Part shown: positions 30,523 through 38,538 of the stretch, piece by piece | Layout: the number at the start of each line of letters is the position of its first letter | Numbering within the stretch: the first letter of the stretch is position 1 | Source of the DNA: Cohnella ginsengisoli | GTDB taxonomy: Bacteria > Bacillota > Bacilli > Paenibacillales > Paenibacillaceae | DNA: 64,000 bases | NCBI RefSeq assembly: GCF_029525555.1 | Contig: NZ_JAPDHZ010000002.1 | Span: 781,868 to 845,867, forward strand | Direction: 5' to 3' | Program-made: the position numbers and the translations under genes | The notes under the pieces: generated by a model | Databases searched by the model: none | Told to the model about the DNA's origin: nothing | Seen by the model: only the letters and a program-made list of their open reading frames with translations

Positions 30523-31605
30523 TCACCTCCCGCCGAAGCGGCGTTGCATCTCCTTCTCCAACTGACGCTGCAGCCGCCTGCAAATGCGCAGCGCCTTCTT
30601 GAGCGGAGCTTTCTCTTCCCTATCTAACACGGCGGATCTCAGCTTCCCGCTGCCCGCCCACTGCCCGCTGTCGTCCCGATCCGAGGCGAGCAGCCGCAGA
30701 CGTAGGACGACCTCAAATGCCCAGGCTGCCTCGTCGGCCTTGTCGCCGCTAAGCGCGCCAATCTCCCTGAGCGCTTGAATGCGTCCGAGCGTACTCGTCG
30801 CGGGAATATCGGCTCGCATGGCGAGCAGGCGAAAAATATTGACCATCGGGATGTAGGCGCCGTACTTAACGTCAAGGCTTCCCGCATTTTCCCCGTAGTG
30901 CTCCACGAAAAGCTGACCGAACACGCCAATCAGCACTTTATGCCGAAGCGTATTTTCGAGCATGCGCCTCGCAATGTCGGCATGCGACATCATATCGCCG
31001 ATATAGCGGCCTTTCCATCTGCGGCCAAGCTCGGCGTCGCCGGCCAACAACCGCGCATCCGCCAGAATAAGCAGGTATCGAACGTTTTCCCAGCTAGGCT
31101 CCGCGAACCAGCGGTCTACCTTTTCCTCCCAAGCCGAGATCGGGAGGCACCATTCGGGATTCGATACGATGACGTTGCCTTCGCAAGGCGGATAACCGAT
31201 CTCGAACAACGATGCGACGATCCGGGAGCCGAGCGCGCCGAAGTAAGCAGCTGCAAGCTCGGCCTCGTCGGGATTGGCGCAGTCGCCATAGACGAGTCCG
31301 CTGTCTTGATCGCTCGCTAGCGTTTGCTCTCCCCGCCCGCCGCTGCCGAATAAAAAATAGGCATACGGCACGGGCGGGGCGACAAGCCCCATCCGTGCCG
31401 TATCCTGCTCCGCCAGCGTCAATACCCGGCGGATCAAAGCGTCGTGCAGCTCGTTCAGCGCTTCGACGATCGGGACGACCCGGTACTCTTCGCGCAGGAG
31501 CGCGCTGACGCGCTCCTGCACTTCCTCCCGGATCGTCCGCAATTGTTGCAGCGTGCCCGCGCCGTTTATTTCAAGCAACCGCTGTGCCAAGTCCATCTGG
31601 GACAA
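30523..31605 (-). CDS. DUF294 GlnD-like nucleotidyltransferase
   Basis: A 360-residue protein. The N-terminal ~75 residues are helical, then a nucleotidyltransferase-like domain with YFLFGSGGRGEQTLASDQDSGL (the G-S-x2-R-x-E-x5-D-x-D signature of GlnD and related enzymes, both metal Asp present), and a helical DUF294 C-terminal domain (about 215-340). GlnD uridylylates PII in response to nitrogen; placing this protein between an ammonium transporter and an exonuclease suggests a nitrogen-linked role, which is inference. No CBS or cNMP domain is attached, unlike many DUF294 proteins. Confidence 0.83.
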   Translation of the reverse strand: MSQMDLAQRLLEINGAGTLQQLRTIREEVQERVSALLREEYRVVPIVEALNELHDALIRRVLTLAEQDTARMGLVAPPVPYAYFLFGSGGRGEQTLASDQDSGLVYGDCANPDEAELAAAYFGALGSRIVASLFEIGYPPCEGNVIVSNPEWCLPISAWEEKVDRWFAEPSWENVRYLLILADARLLAGDAELGRRWKGRYIGDMMSHADIARRMLENTLRHKVLIGVFGQLFVEHYGENAGSLDVKYGAYIPMVNIFRLLAMRADIPATSTLGRIQALREIGALSGDKADEAAWAFEVVLRLRLLASDRDDSGQWAGSGKLRSAVLDREEKAPLKKALRICRRLQRQLEKEMQRRFGGR

Positions 31606-31657
31606 TGCGGTCCTACCTCCTGTCGGGACGCCGATGCTAAGATTAATGTAACGTCGA

Positions 31658-33047
31658 TCAGAGGGACGTCGTGTTCGTGCCGGCGCGCTTCAGCGCTTCC
31701 GGATAACCGTAAGTGCCGTGCTCGCTCAGGTCGAGACCGATGATCTCTTGCTCTTCAGTGACGCGAAGTCCGCTCACTTGCTTGATGACCCAGAGGACGA
31801 CAAACGATACAGCGAATGCGAAGGCGCCGCATACGACGACGGAAAGGAACTGCACCCACAGCTGTTCGCCGCCGCCGCCGTAGAACAGTCCGGCCTTGCC
31901 GACGCCGACTTGGTCGACGAGCTTCTGGGTCGCGAACAGGCCGTTGGCCAGCGTACCCCATACGCCTGCCGCGCCATGCACGGACATCGCGGAGATCGGA
32001 TCGTCGACGCGAATCTTTTTCGAAGAACTGAGCGCTGACGAAGACAAGGACGCCTGCGATAAGACCGATGACGACTGCCGCCCACGGTTCAACGAACGCG
32101 CAAGAAGCGGTGATGGCGACCAGGCCTGCCAGCGCGCCGTTCAACATCGTCGGGATGTCGGCTTTGCCCTTGACCAGCCAGGAGATCAACAGTGCCGATA
32201 CGGCGCCGCCGGCCGCGCCCAATTGGGTCGTGAAGGCGACGTAACCGAAGAAACCTTCGCCCACGGATACCGCGCTGCCTGCGTTAAAGCCGAACCAGCC
32301 GACCCACAGCAGCAATACGGAGAGGGACGTAAATACTTGGTTGTGACCGAGAATTTCATTAGCGGAGCCGTCTTTGTTGAACTTGCCGATCCGAGGCTTG
32401 AGCAGGATGGTCGCGGCAAACGCGGCCATCGCGCCGGTCAAGTGAACGACGGTGGATCCGGCGTAGTCCTGCGCGCCGTCTGCGGCCAGCCAGCCGCCGC
32501 CCCAGATCCAGTGGGCGATGATCGGATAGATGACTGCAGCGAATACGATCGTAAAGATGAGGTACACGGACAGCTTGGCGCGCTCCGCGAAGCCGCCCCA
32601 TGCGATCGAGAGCGAGACCGCAGCGAATGCCAGTTGGAACACGAAGTAGATCGTCGAAGGATAAGCGTCGCCTTCACCCGCCACAATCGACGGATCGAAG
32701 AAAAAGTTGCCGATGCCCATGAACTTGTTGAGGCTCTCGCTCGCGTCGCCGCCGAACGTGATGCCGTAACCTACCGCCCAGTATACCAGAGAAGCGAGGC
32801 CTACCGTAAAGATCGTTTTGCCCGCCACGTGACCGGCATTTTTCATGCGCGTGGAGCCGGTCTCGAGCAGGATAAAGCCGCCTTGCATGAGCAGAACTAA
32901 AATCGCGGCGACTAGAATCCACAGTGCGTTAAGCCCCATATTCAGCGTCGCCGCAGACGGATCACCGTCCGCCGCGAATGCCATCGTTGGGAACAACAGC
33001 AGCAATGCGCCCAGACCGAGCAAACTCTTCTTCAACAATACGACCAC
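31658..33047 (-). CDS. amt: Ammonium transporter Amt, +1 shift
   Basis: Membrane channel for ammonium. Restored length about 462 residues with 11 membrane helices after a cleavable-looking N-terminus (FPTMAFAADG). Family motifs: QGGFILLETGSTRMKNAGHVAGKT, WIWGGGWLA, the pore His in DYAGSTVVHLTGA, FNAGSAVSVGEGFFGYVA and ISAMSVHGAAGVWGTLANGLFA (second pore His). The A5/T5 run at 32016-32020 breaks the frame; removing one base joins SAQFFEK to IRVDDPISAMSVHG. The extreme 5' GTG (33047) abuts GGGGAG; TTG at 33038, eight bases from it, is a better start. No glnK gene is adjacent. Confidence 0.93.
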
Positions 33048-33056
33048 TCCCCGACA

Positions 33057-33073
33057 TGTAATGTTTCATAACA
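33057..33073. promoter_or_regulatory. GlnR/TnrA-like operator before amt
   Basis: TGTAATGTTTCATAACA matches the Bacillus GlnR/TnrA consensus TGTNANAWWWTMTNACA at all but two positions, including both TGT/ACA ends. It lies only 10-26 bases upstream of the amt start codons. So close to the gene it would be downstream of a promoter, which suggests repression rather than activation. Confidence 0.55.
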
Positions 33074-33371
33074 TTTTAAGAAAGCCTTAATGTCATTATA
33101 GTTAGAAGATCCCGATTTGACAATAAGAAAATCGAATAAAAGTTCGGACTTTCCTCAATATATCTGACATATACTCTCTAATAGAAGCCGAATGTTCAGA
33201 AATAAGCGGGATTATAACGTCTAATCCGTGAATGAACGCTGCTATAACCTTACATGAGGTGTTTTGTTGACTGTTCATAAAATAGGCGAGGAAACCAAGT
33301 TCGATGTCACGATTCCTATCAAAGGGATTCATTCCAAGCAGAGTTGCATAAATTCGTCACAAGCATAACGT
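33074..33371. other. AT-rich intergenic stretch between amt and merR
   Basis: About 300 bases with no gene I can support; noticeably AT-richer than the surroundings. It should hold the amt promoter on the minus strand (a TATAAT-like TATAATGA near 33093-33100). A 76-codon minus-strand frame in it has no ribosome site. Confidence 0.5.
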
Positions 33372-33401
33372 TTGACTGTACGGTTTGGGATTGGTTATGA
33401 T
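33372..33401 (+). promoter_or_regulatory. Promoter of the MerR-family gene
   Basis: TTGACT (33372-33377), 18-base spacer, TATGAT (33396-33401). The spacer and -10 carry an imperfect inverted repeat (GGTTTGGG...ATAAACC) that could be an autoregulatory MerR site. Confidence 0.6.
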
Positions 33402-33436
33402 AAACCCATAACGATCTTCAGGAAGGGGATAAGCTC

Positions 33437-33895
33437 ATGCGACACGGAGCCGCGGAACCGCCTCGCCATTTGTACCGGATCGGAGAACTGTCCCGATTGT
33501 CCGGCGTCAGCCCGCGAACCATCGACTACTATACCGGCCTCGGCCTGCTCTCCGCCACCAAGCGCTCGGACGGCAATTACCGCTTATATAATGATGAAAC
33601 GCTCGACCGAATCAAACGTATTGAACAATTGAAGGCTCAAAAGTATTCCCTCGAAGAGATCAAGGAGATGTTCACGGCCTTAAGCCGCGTATCGCCCAGC
33701 GAACAGGTGAACCGCAAAATTGCCGACCTGTCGAGCCACCTCTCTCAACTGGAGCGGGAAGTGAAGGAGCTCGAACCGGTGCTCGAGCAGTTGAAGCCGG
33801 GTCAAGCCAAGCGCCTCTTCAAGACGATCACGCCGCAGACCGCCGCGGTCATCGAAGCGCTTCTTCTTCTTCTGAACAAGGGAAATTTTATGTAG
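33437..33895 (+). CDS. MerR-family transcription regulator
   Basis: A 152-residue regulator. The winged helix-turn-helix is YRIGELSRLSGVSPRTIDYYTGLGLL with the wing SDGNYRLYND (about residues 12-50), then the second helix pair with SLEEIKEMFTAL and a long coiled-coil dimerisation helix (LSSHLSQLEREVKELEPVLEQL). The C-terminal ~40 residues are hydrophobic and lack the Cys pattern of metal sensors, so the ligand is unknown. It is followed 45 bases later by the zinc peptidase gene, which is the most obvious candidate target besides itself. Confidence 0.87.
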   Translation: MRHGAAEPPRHLYRIGELSRLSGVSPRTIDYYTGLGLLSATKRSDGNYRLYNDETLDRIKRIEQLKAQKYSLEEIKEMFTALSRVSPSEQVNRKIADLSSHLSQLEREVKELEPVLEQLKPGQAKRLFKTITPQTAAVIEALLLLLNKGNFM

Positions 33896-33940
33896 CCTCG
33901 GGTCGTACGCTTCAATTCAGAATTTACGCCACGGAGGTCG

Positions 33941-34627
33941 ATGCATATGAACGCCAATTGGATGTACGTCTTGATCATTCCCGCATTTCTTCTGTCTCTG
34001 TGGGCGCAGTTCCGCGTCAAAGGCACGTTCAACAAATGGTCCGAAGTCCGCACGTCCACCGGCCTGACCGGCTACGAAGCGGCCCGCCGGATGCTCGACC
34101 GCAACGGACTTCACGACGTGCCGATCGAGCCGGTGCAAGGCACGCTCTCGGATCACTACGACCCCGTCCATCGGGTCGTTCGGCTGTCGGAGCCGGTATA
34201 CTACGAGAGCTCCATCGCCGCCGTATCCGTCGCCTGCCACGAGGTCGGCCATGCCATCCAGCATCAGCAGCATTATCCGGCGCTCGTGCTGCGCCACCGG
34301 ATGTTTCCGATCGTTCGCTTCGCGTCGGGCCTCGCGCCTTTCCTGTTCATCGCCGGCATCATCTTTGCCGCTACGAACCTGATCGGACTCGGCGTCATCT
34401 TCTTCTCCGCCGCGGTCGCCTTCCAGCTGGTGACGCTGCCGGTCGAGTTCAATGCGAGCAACCGGGCGCGCCAGGTGATGGTCGCCGAAGGATTTATCGC
34501 AAGAGACGAAGAACGCGGCGTCGGCAAAGTATTGAACGCAGCTGCGCTGACCTACGTGGCGGCAGCGCTCATGTCGCTCCTCGAGCTGATTCGTCTCGTA
34601 CTGATCTACACGAGCAGCCGCGACTGA
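33941..34627 (+). CDS. Membrane zinc metallopeptidase (YugP/PF04298 type)
   Basis: A 228-residue integral membrane protease. An N-terminal helix (MYVLIIPAFLLSLWAQF), the peptidase core with SVACHEVGHAIQH (the HExxH zinc site) at about residue 105, and two or three further membrane helices (PFLFIAGIIFAATNLIGLGVIFF, ALTYVAAALMSLLELIRLVLI). The third zinc ligand is probably in LPVEFNASNRARQ. The N-terminal SGLTGYEAARRMLDRNGL segment is characteristic of the family. Two ATGs (33941, 33947) both fit the GGAGG site. Downstream of merR and probably co-transcribed; a strong terminator follows. Confidence 0.88.
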   Translation: MHMNANWMYVLIIPAFLLSLWAQFRVKGTFNKWSEVRTSTGLTGYEAARRMLDRNGLHDVPIEPVQGTLSDHYDPVHRVVRLSEPVYYESSIAAVSVACHEVGHAIQHQQHYPALVLRHRMFPIVRFASGLAPFLFIAGIIFAATNLIGLGVIFFSAAVAFQLVTLPVEFNASNRARQVMVAEGFIARDEERGVGKVLNAAALTYVAAALMSLLELIRLVLIYTSSRD

Positions 34628-34660
34628 TCCGCTTGAGCCAAAATGAGTACTTGAATCGCA

Positions 34661-34702
34661 AAAAGGAAAAGGACCGGGATTGCGCCCGGTCCTTTTCCTT
34701 TT
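34661..34702. terminator. Strong bidirectional terminator
   Basis: AAAAGGAAAAGGACCGGG pairs with its complement around a 4-6-base loop; A tract on one side, T tract on the other. It serves the converging zinc peptidase and gltC-like genes. Confidence 0.9.
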
Positions 34703-34712
34703 GTCTCCAGAT

Positions 34713-35617
34713 TCAAATCGGCTTGTAATGCGCGCTGAAATAATCGACCAAGAAGGCGTGAAACAGCTTGACCACCGCCTGCGGCTTCTCGCCCGAACGT
34801 CTGATCAAACCGATCGTTCGCGTGACTTGAGGCTCTCGGACCTTCACGACCGCCGGCATCATCGTCCCCGTCTGATAGAGCGCCATCTCCGGGAGCAAGC
34901 TCACGCCCATGCCCGCGGCGACCAATCCGCGTATCGTATCGGTCTCCTCTCCCTCGAAGCCGATCGTCGGCACGAAACCCGCGAGCCGGCAAGCATCCCA
35001 TACGAGCGGCCGCAGAGAGTATCCGTTGCTGAACAAAACGAACGTATCGTCCTTCAGCTCGGCCAGATGGATCGACTCCTCCCCGGCCAGCGGATGGCTC
35101 TGGGGCAAAATCGCATACAAATCCTCCGTCAGAACGACTTCTCCGGTCACCTGCTCGTGCCGCTCGGGGGAACGGCGAGATGAAGGCCAGATCGATCTCT
35201 CCTTCCACGACGTCGCGGATGAGGGAAGGATACATGCCTTGCCGGAATCTGAACTTGACGCCGGGGTGCAGCTTGCGGAAGCAGGCGATCACCTGCGGAA
35301 TGAGCTGCGTACCGAGACTGTGCGGGAACCCCAGCCTGATCTCCCCCCAGCTCCGGATCCATAAACTCGTGGATCTCGTTTACTGCGCGATCCAGGTCCT
35401 GCAGCACCCCTTGCACGCGCTTCAGGAACAGCTGCCCGACCGGCGTCAGCTGAACGTTGCGCCCCCGCTGCATGAACAGCCGCACGCCGAGCTCCTCTTC
35501 CAACCGGTGAATTTGGCGGCTCACGGCCGACTGCGCCACGTGGAGTTCCTCCGACGCCTTGGTCACATGCTGCAGGCGCGCGACCTGGATAAAGTATTGC
35601 AATTGCCTAAGCTCCAC
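34713..35617 (-). CDS. LysR-family regulator, GltC-like, two +1 shifts
   Basis: Restored length 300 residues, the same as B. subtilis GltC, and very similar to it along its length as I recall that sequence: MELRQLQYFIQVARLQHVTKASEELHVAQSAVSRQI at the start (winged HTH), DPELGEIRLGFPHSLG, KDDTFVLFSNGYSLRPLV, GFEGEETDTIRGLVAAGMGVSLLPE, EPQVTRTIGLI. GltC activates glutamate synthase genes in response to 2-oxoglutarate/glutamate. No gltA/gltB is adjacent, so the target is uncertain. Runs to correct: C6 at 35343-35348 and G5 at 35166-35170. The start is GTG with AAGGAG eight bases upstream. Confidence 0.82.
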
Positions 35618-35640
35618 GATTAGAGCTCCTTCCCTATGCC

Positions 35641-36243
35641 TTATCGATTCAAAAACCGGCTGCCCATCAAACCGTACAAAATGAACCCGGCCAGAAGTCC
35701 GCCCACGTGCGCCCAATAGCCGATGCCCGGGATGATAAAGGACATCACGAGTCCGACGACGAGAATGCCGAGAATCGTAGACCTGGAACCTTGGTCAAGC
35801 GCGTACCTTTGGAAAATGACGATGAATAAGTACGCCCCATACAAGGCGTAAATGGACGTCGAAGCCCCTACCGCGATCCACTCCGGCTTTGAAAGTGCCG
35901 CAGCGAACACATTACCGAGTACGCCGGCGATCAAATAAAAAAACGCGTATTTCGCATGTCCGAACAACCGCTCCAAAGGAGCCGCGAAAACGAAAATCGC
36001 AAACATGTTCATCGCAAGATGAGCAAGACCGGCATGCAAAAAAAGAGATGTAACGAATCGCCAATTCTGGTCATACCCCGGAACGTTCGTTAGCGCGCCG
36101 TATTTAACCAGCGTATCGCTGCGCGTAGGATCGCCGTTGAACAGCATGATGATGAACATGACCAGATTTGCGGCAATGATCGCCGAATTGACGGGATACA
36201 ATCGCAGATATTGCCTCAAGCTTTCGTAACGGATAAAAATCAA
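35641..36243 (-). CDS. Rhomboid-family intramembrane serine protease
   Basis: A 200-residue, six-helix membrane protein. The second helix region has RFVTSLFLHAGLAHLAMNMFAIFVFAAPLE (the HxxxN oxyanion element, HAGLAHLAMNM). The catalytic Ser is in AVGASTSIYAL; the residue after Ser is Thr, where most active rhomboids have Gly (GxSG), and the catalytic His is in GYWAHVGGLLAGF. So the dyad is present but the GxSG loop is altered. It would cleave membrane proteins within the bilayer. It lies upstream of the gltC-like gene, divergent from tpx with about 105 bases between. Confidence 0.86.
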   Translation of the reverse strand: MIFIRYESLRQYLRLYPVNSAIIAANLVMFIIMLFNGDPTRSDTLVKYGALTNVPGYDQNWRFVTSLFLHAGLAHLAMNMFAIFVFAAPLERLFGHAKYAFFYLIAGVLGNVFAAALSKPEWIAVGASTSIYALYGAYLFIVIFQRYALDQGSRSTILGILVVGLVMSFIIPGIGYWAHVGGLLAGFILYGLMGSRFLNR

Positions 36244-36349
36244 AGGTCATCACTCCTTCGTCTGGCCGCCATTCATCATTGGACAACGGCAATTCCGACA
36301 TTTATAATGGGTTACGTCAAGTCCATTCGCCGAAGGAGGCCTACTTTTC

Positions 36350-36868
36350 ATGAGTCAAGAACGGAATCAAGCAGCAACTTTCAAAGGCAATCCCATCACG
36401 CTGATCGGTCCCGAGCTTCAAGCCGGCGATCAGGCGCCTGACTTTCAATTGAGCAAGAGCCTCGTCGAGGCCGTATCCCTCAAAGATTATGCGGGTAAAA
36501 TCAAGCTGATCAGCGTCGTCCCCTCCATCGACACAGGCGTATGCGACGCCCAAACGAGAAGATTCAACGAAGAAGCAGCCAAACTTGGCGAACAAGTCCA
36601 GGTGCTGACCGTCAGCGCCGATCTTCCGTTCGCTCAGGCCCGCTGGTGCGGCGCTGCAGGCATCGACCGCGTCGTCCTGCTGTCGGACTACAAGGACAAC
36701 AGCTTCGGCAAGGCCTACGGCGTCCTTATCAAGGAATTCGCCCTCGACATGCGTTCGATCTTCGTGCTGGACGCCAGCGACAAGATCGTATATGTCGAAG
36801 TGCTCAAGGAAATGACCGAGCATCCGGACTACGACGCCGCCGTAGCCGCCGTTCGCGCGCTGCTCTAG
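36350..36868 (+). CDS. tpx: Thiol peroxidase
   Basis: Peroxiredoxin of the Tpx (atypical 2-Cys) group, 172 residues, reducing organic peroxides and H2O2 with thioredoxin. Peroxidatic Cys in [20 protein letters not shown] (about residue 64), resolving Cys in [12 protein letters not shown] (about 99), spacing as in E. coli and Bacillus Tpx. Start ATG has GGAGG upstream. A weak hairpin follows the stop. Confidence 0.93.
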   Translation: MSQERNQAATFKGNPITLIGPELQAGDQAPDFQLSKSLVEAVSLKDYAGKIKLISVVPSIDTGVCDAQTRRFNEEAAKLGEQVQVLTVSADLPFAQARWCGAAGIDRVVLLSDYKDNSFGKAYGVLIKEFALDMRSIFVLDASDKIVYVEVLKEMTEHPDYDAAVAAVRALL

Positions 36869-36898
36869 TCTGCAAGCGCCAATTCGCATACGACATAC

Positions 36899-36935
36899 AG
36901 AAGCGAGGCAAGGCCCCAGCCTATACCTCGCTTCT
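36899..36935 (+). terminator. Hairpin after tpx
   Basis: AGAAGCGAGG pairs with CCTCGCTTCT around a 17-base loop, between the convergent tpx and DUF1499 genes. The T tract is weak. Confidence 0.6.
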
Positions 36936-36968
36936 TCGAGTTGCGTCTCGATCTATATTTGAAAAACC

Positions 36969-37352
36969 TCAATTTTTGTAATTGGATAGCTTCTTGTCCA
37001 GGACGCCGTAAATCTCCTGGATCACGCGGTAGTTGGCGCCGAGATCGCCAAGCGATCCTCGGGAAGCGGAATAAATGTCCACGGCGGAGTTGCCTGGGCC
37101 CGTGCCTACGATCTGAATGGTAATGTCCATCGTGCGTCCGGCCATCGTTCGCTTTTCAAGCACAAGCTCTCCGATATTCGGCACCTCGTGCAGCACCTTA
37201 TAGCCCTGCATTTTCTTCAGGACGGAAGCGACTTCCTCGAACGCCCTGTCCTTCGACAATCGGTAGTAATGGGATTTCAGCTTCGGATCCTTCGCCTTGT
37301 CGCCAGTGTGTTCTTGGCTGCGTATTAATCCGACGAGTACTCTCTTCAGCAA
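36969..37352 (-). CDS. DUF1499-like protein (127 aa)
   Basis: Soluble protein of unknown function. The middle and C-terminal part (AFEEVASVLKKMQGYKVLHEVPNIGELVLEK...AVDIYSASRGSLGDLGANYRVIQEIYGVLDKKL) fits the DUF1499 pattern, in which a helix-strand unit is followed by a conserved SASRxGxxDLGxNxxRI segment. No signal peptide. A ribosome site GGAGAG precedes the ATG. It is the first gene upstream-to-downstream of the candidate 6S RNA on the same strand, but the RNA has its own 3' stem and U tract between them. Confidence 0.7.
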   Translation of the reverse strand: MLKRVLVGLIRSQEHTGDKAKDPKLKSHYYRLSKDRAFEEVASVLKKMQGYKVLHEVPNIGELVLEKRTMAGRTMDITIQIVGTGPGNSAVDIYSASRGSLGDLGANYRVIQEIYGVLDKKLSNYKN

Positions 37353-37432
37353 ATTCCACTCTCTCCCTCCGGGTGACCTGCGCTAAAGCTAATCATACCA
37401 TGCCCGTCCCGGGGTTTAAAGCCAAATAACGG

Positions 37433-37614
37433 AAAACCCGCCTTTGCCGTCCGACGCGCTTGTTTCTGAACCCGCTCTCGCAGGTGGGTGCCCGCAGCGC
37501 TGCATGCTGACTACCCCTTTCGGGGGCGTGTCATCCGCAGGGCGATGTTGAGCTCCCTAGGAAACAGCATTGGTTCAAAACATGTGTCGCCGTAACGTGC
37601 AAGGCAGGATTGAT
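37433..37614 (-). ncRNA. ssrS: Candidate 6S RNA (about 182 nt)
   Basis: A non-coding stretch of about 180 bases with a good sigma-A promoter and a closed stem. The 5' end CCTGCCTTGC pairs with the 3' end GCAAAGGCGGG (one bulged A), followed by TTTTCC. The inside forms a long interrupted hairpin: a central stretch with GCCCCCGAAAGGGG tetraloop hairpin-like element, and complementary pieces (TTGAACC with GGTTCAG; GTTTC with GAAAC). Length, an unbranched rod with open centre, promoter strength and the closing stem fit 6S RNA, which sequesters sigma-A RNA polymerase. I rely on structure and memory of Firmicute 6S sequences, not on a model search. Confidence 0.6.
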
Positions 37615-37618
37615 ACCC

Positions 37619-37647
37619 ATTATATACAGGCCGCCGAGAAAAGTAAA
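37619..37647 (-). promoter_or_regulatory. Promoter of the candidate 6S RNA
   Basis: Minus-strand TTTACT (37642-37647), 17-base spacer, TATAAT (37619-37624). Transcription would begin near 37614. Confidence 0.7.
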
Positions 37648-37698
37648 CGTCAACACGCCTGTTGGGTTCATTAACCAATTGGGACCGCTCTTCCGGAG

Positions 37699-38457
37699 CT
37701 AAACCTTGGGCATGTCCTCGTCACGGGTAGGCGATTCCTCGATCGGAAGCGGATCCTCTTCTTTGTTCGCCATCGCCTGCATCTTCTGAATGGTCAGATA
37801 AAAGTTGTAAAAGGCGAAAACGGCGATGAGGCTACCCATGAAAAACGGAATTAAAAACGTGTACTTGAAGCTGATAAAAACGATGACAGCGCTGCCGACC
37901 GCCGTGGAAAGCGATCTCAGCGGCTTGCCGATCGTCAGGACGACGGCATTCTTGAGCAGTTGAACCGTCTTCATGTGGAAATGCGACAGCAGCGAGAAAA
38001 ATTGGAACAACGAAACGAGAAGAAGCACCATCAGCGCGAGGAACAGGATCGACAACACGCCAAGATTTTCGAATTTTTTCAAATACACCTGATAGTCGAC
38101 GATCAGGATCACGAACAGCAGCGAATACAGCACCCCGCCCAGCATCGCCTGCAGATAATTCTGCTTGTAGCTGCGGAAAAAGGTCTTAAGCAGCGGAACG
38201 TCCGTGTCTCCCATCACCCATTTGCGGGCGACGGAAAACATGGCCGATGTCGACGGAAACCAGGTGAAAGGCATCAGCACGGCCATCGGAATGAGCATGG
38301 CGACCAGCTCGTCCGTTGTAGACGCTCTCAAGACGCCGAAAACGAGGAAGAACCATACCGGCAGCGAGGTCAGCACCCATAGCACATTGGTAACGGACAG
38401 GCGCATGATCCATTCGGAAATCTTGTAAAACCCGCCCATCATGCCGCGCATTTCCAT
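37699..38457 (-). CDS. YesL-like membrane protein (DUF624)
   Basis: A 252-residue protein with about six membrane helices. It fits the DUF624/YesL family by its start (MMGGFYKISEWIMRLSVTNVLWVLTSLPV) and the paired helices LFVILIVDYQVYL and ILFLALMVLLLVSLFQFFSLL. In Bacillales these often sit beside carbohydrate ABC transporters; here no such genes adjoin. The function is unknown. The start at 38457 follows AGGAGG with eight bases. The C-terminal tail is acidic and cytoplasmic (NKEEDPLPIEESPTRDEDMP). Confidence 0.83.
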   Translation of the reverse strand: MEMRGMMGGFYKISEWIMRLSVTNVLWVLTSLPVWFFLVFGVLRASTTDELVAMLIPMAVLMPFTWFPSTSAMFSVARKWVMGDTDVPLLKTFFRSYKQNYLQAMLGGVLYSLLFVILIVDYQVYLKKFENLGVLSILFLALMVLLLVSLFQFFSLLSHFHMKTVQLLKNAVVLTIGKPLRSLSTAVGSAVIVFISFKYTFLIPFFMGSLIAVFAFYNFYLTIQKMQAMANKEEDPLPIEESPTRDEDMPKV

Positions 38458-38478
38458 GAGACACGCCTCCTGATATAC

Positions 38479-38520
38479 GGCAAGGTGCGCATGCGGATCG
38501 CACCGCCCGCGCACCTTGCC
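38479..38520 (-). terminator. Hairpin after cshA
   Basis: GGCAAGGTGCGC pairs perfectly with GCGCACCTTGCC, 12 bp, around an 18-base loop. No T tract follows, so it may be an RNA-stabilising 3' structure. Confidence 0.55.
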
Positions 38521-38538
38521 CTTCAAATAAATCGGGTG

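Noticed and set aside
33102..33332. 76-codon minus-strand frame upstream of amt
   Set aside because: No ribosome site, no family resemblance, lies in AT-rich promoter DNA.
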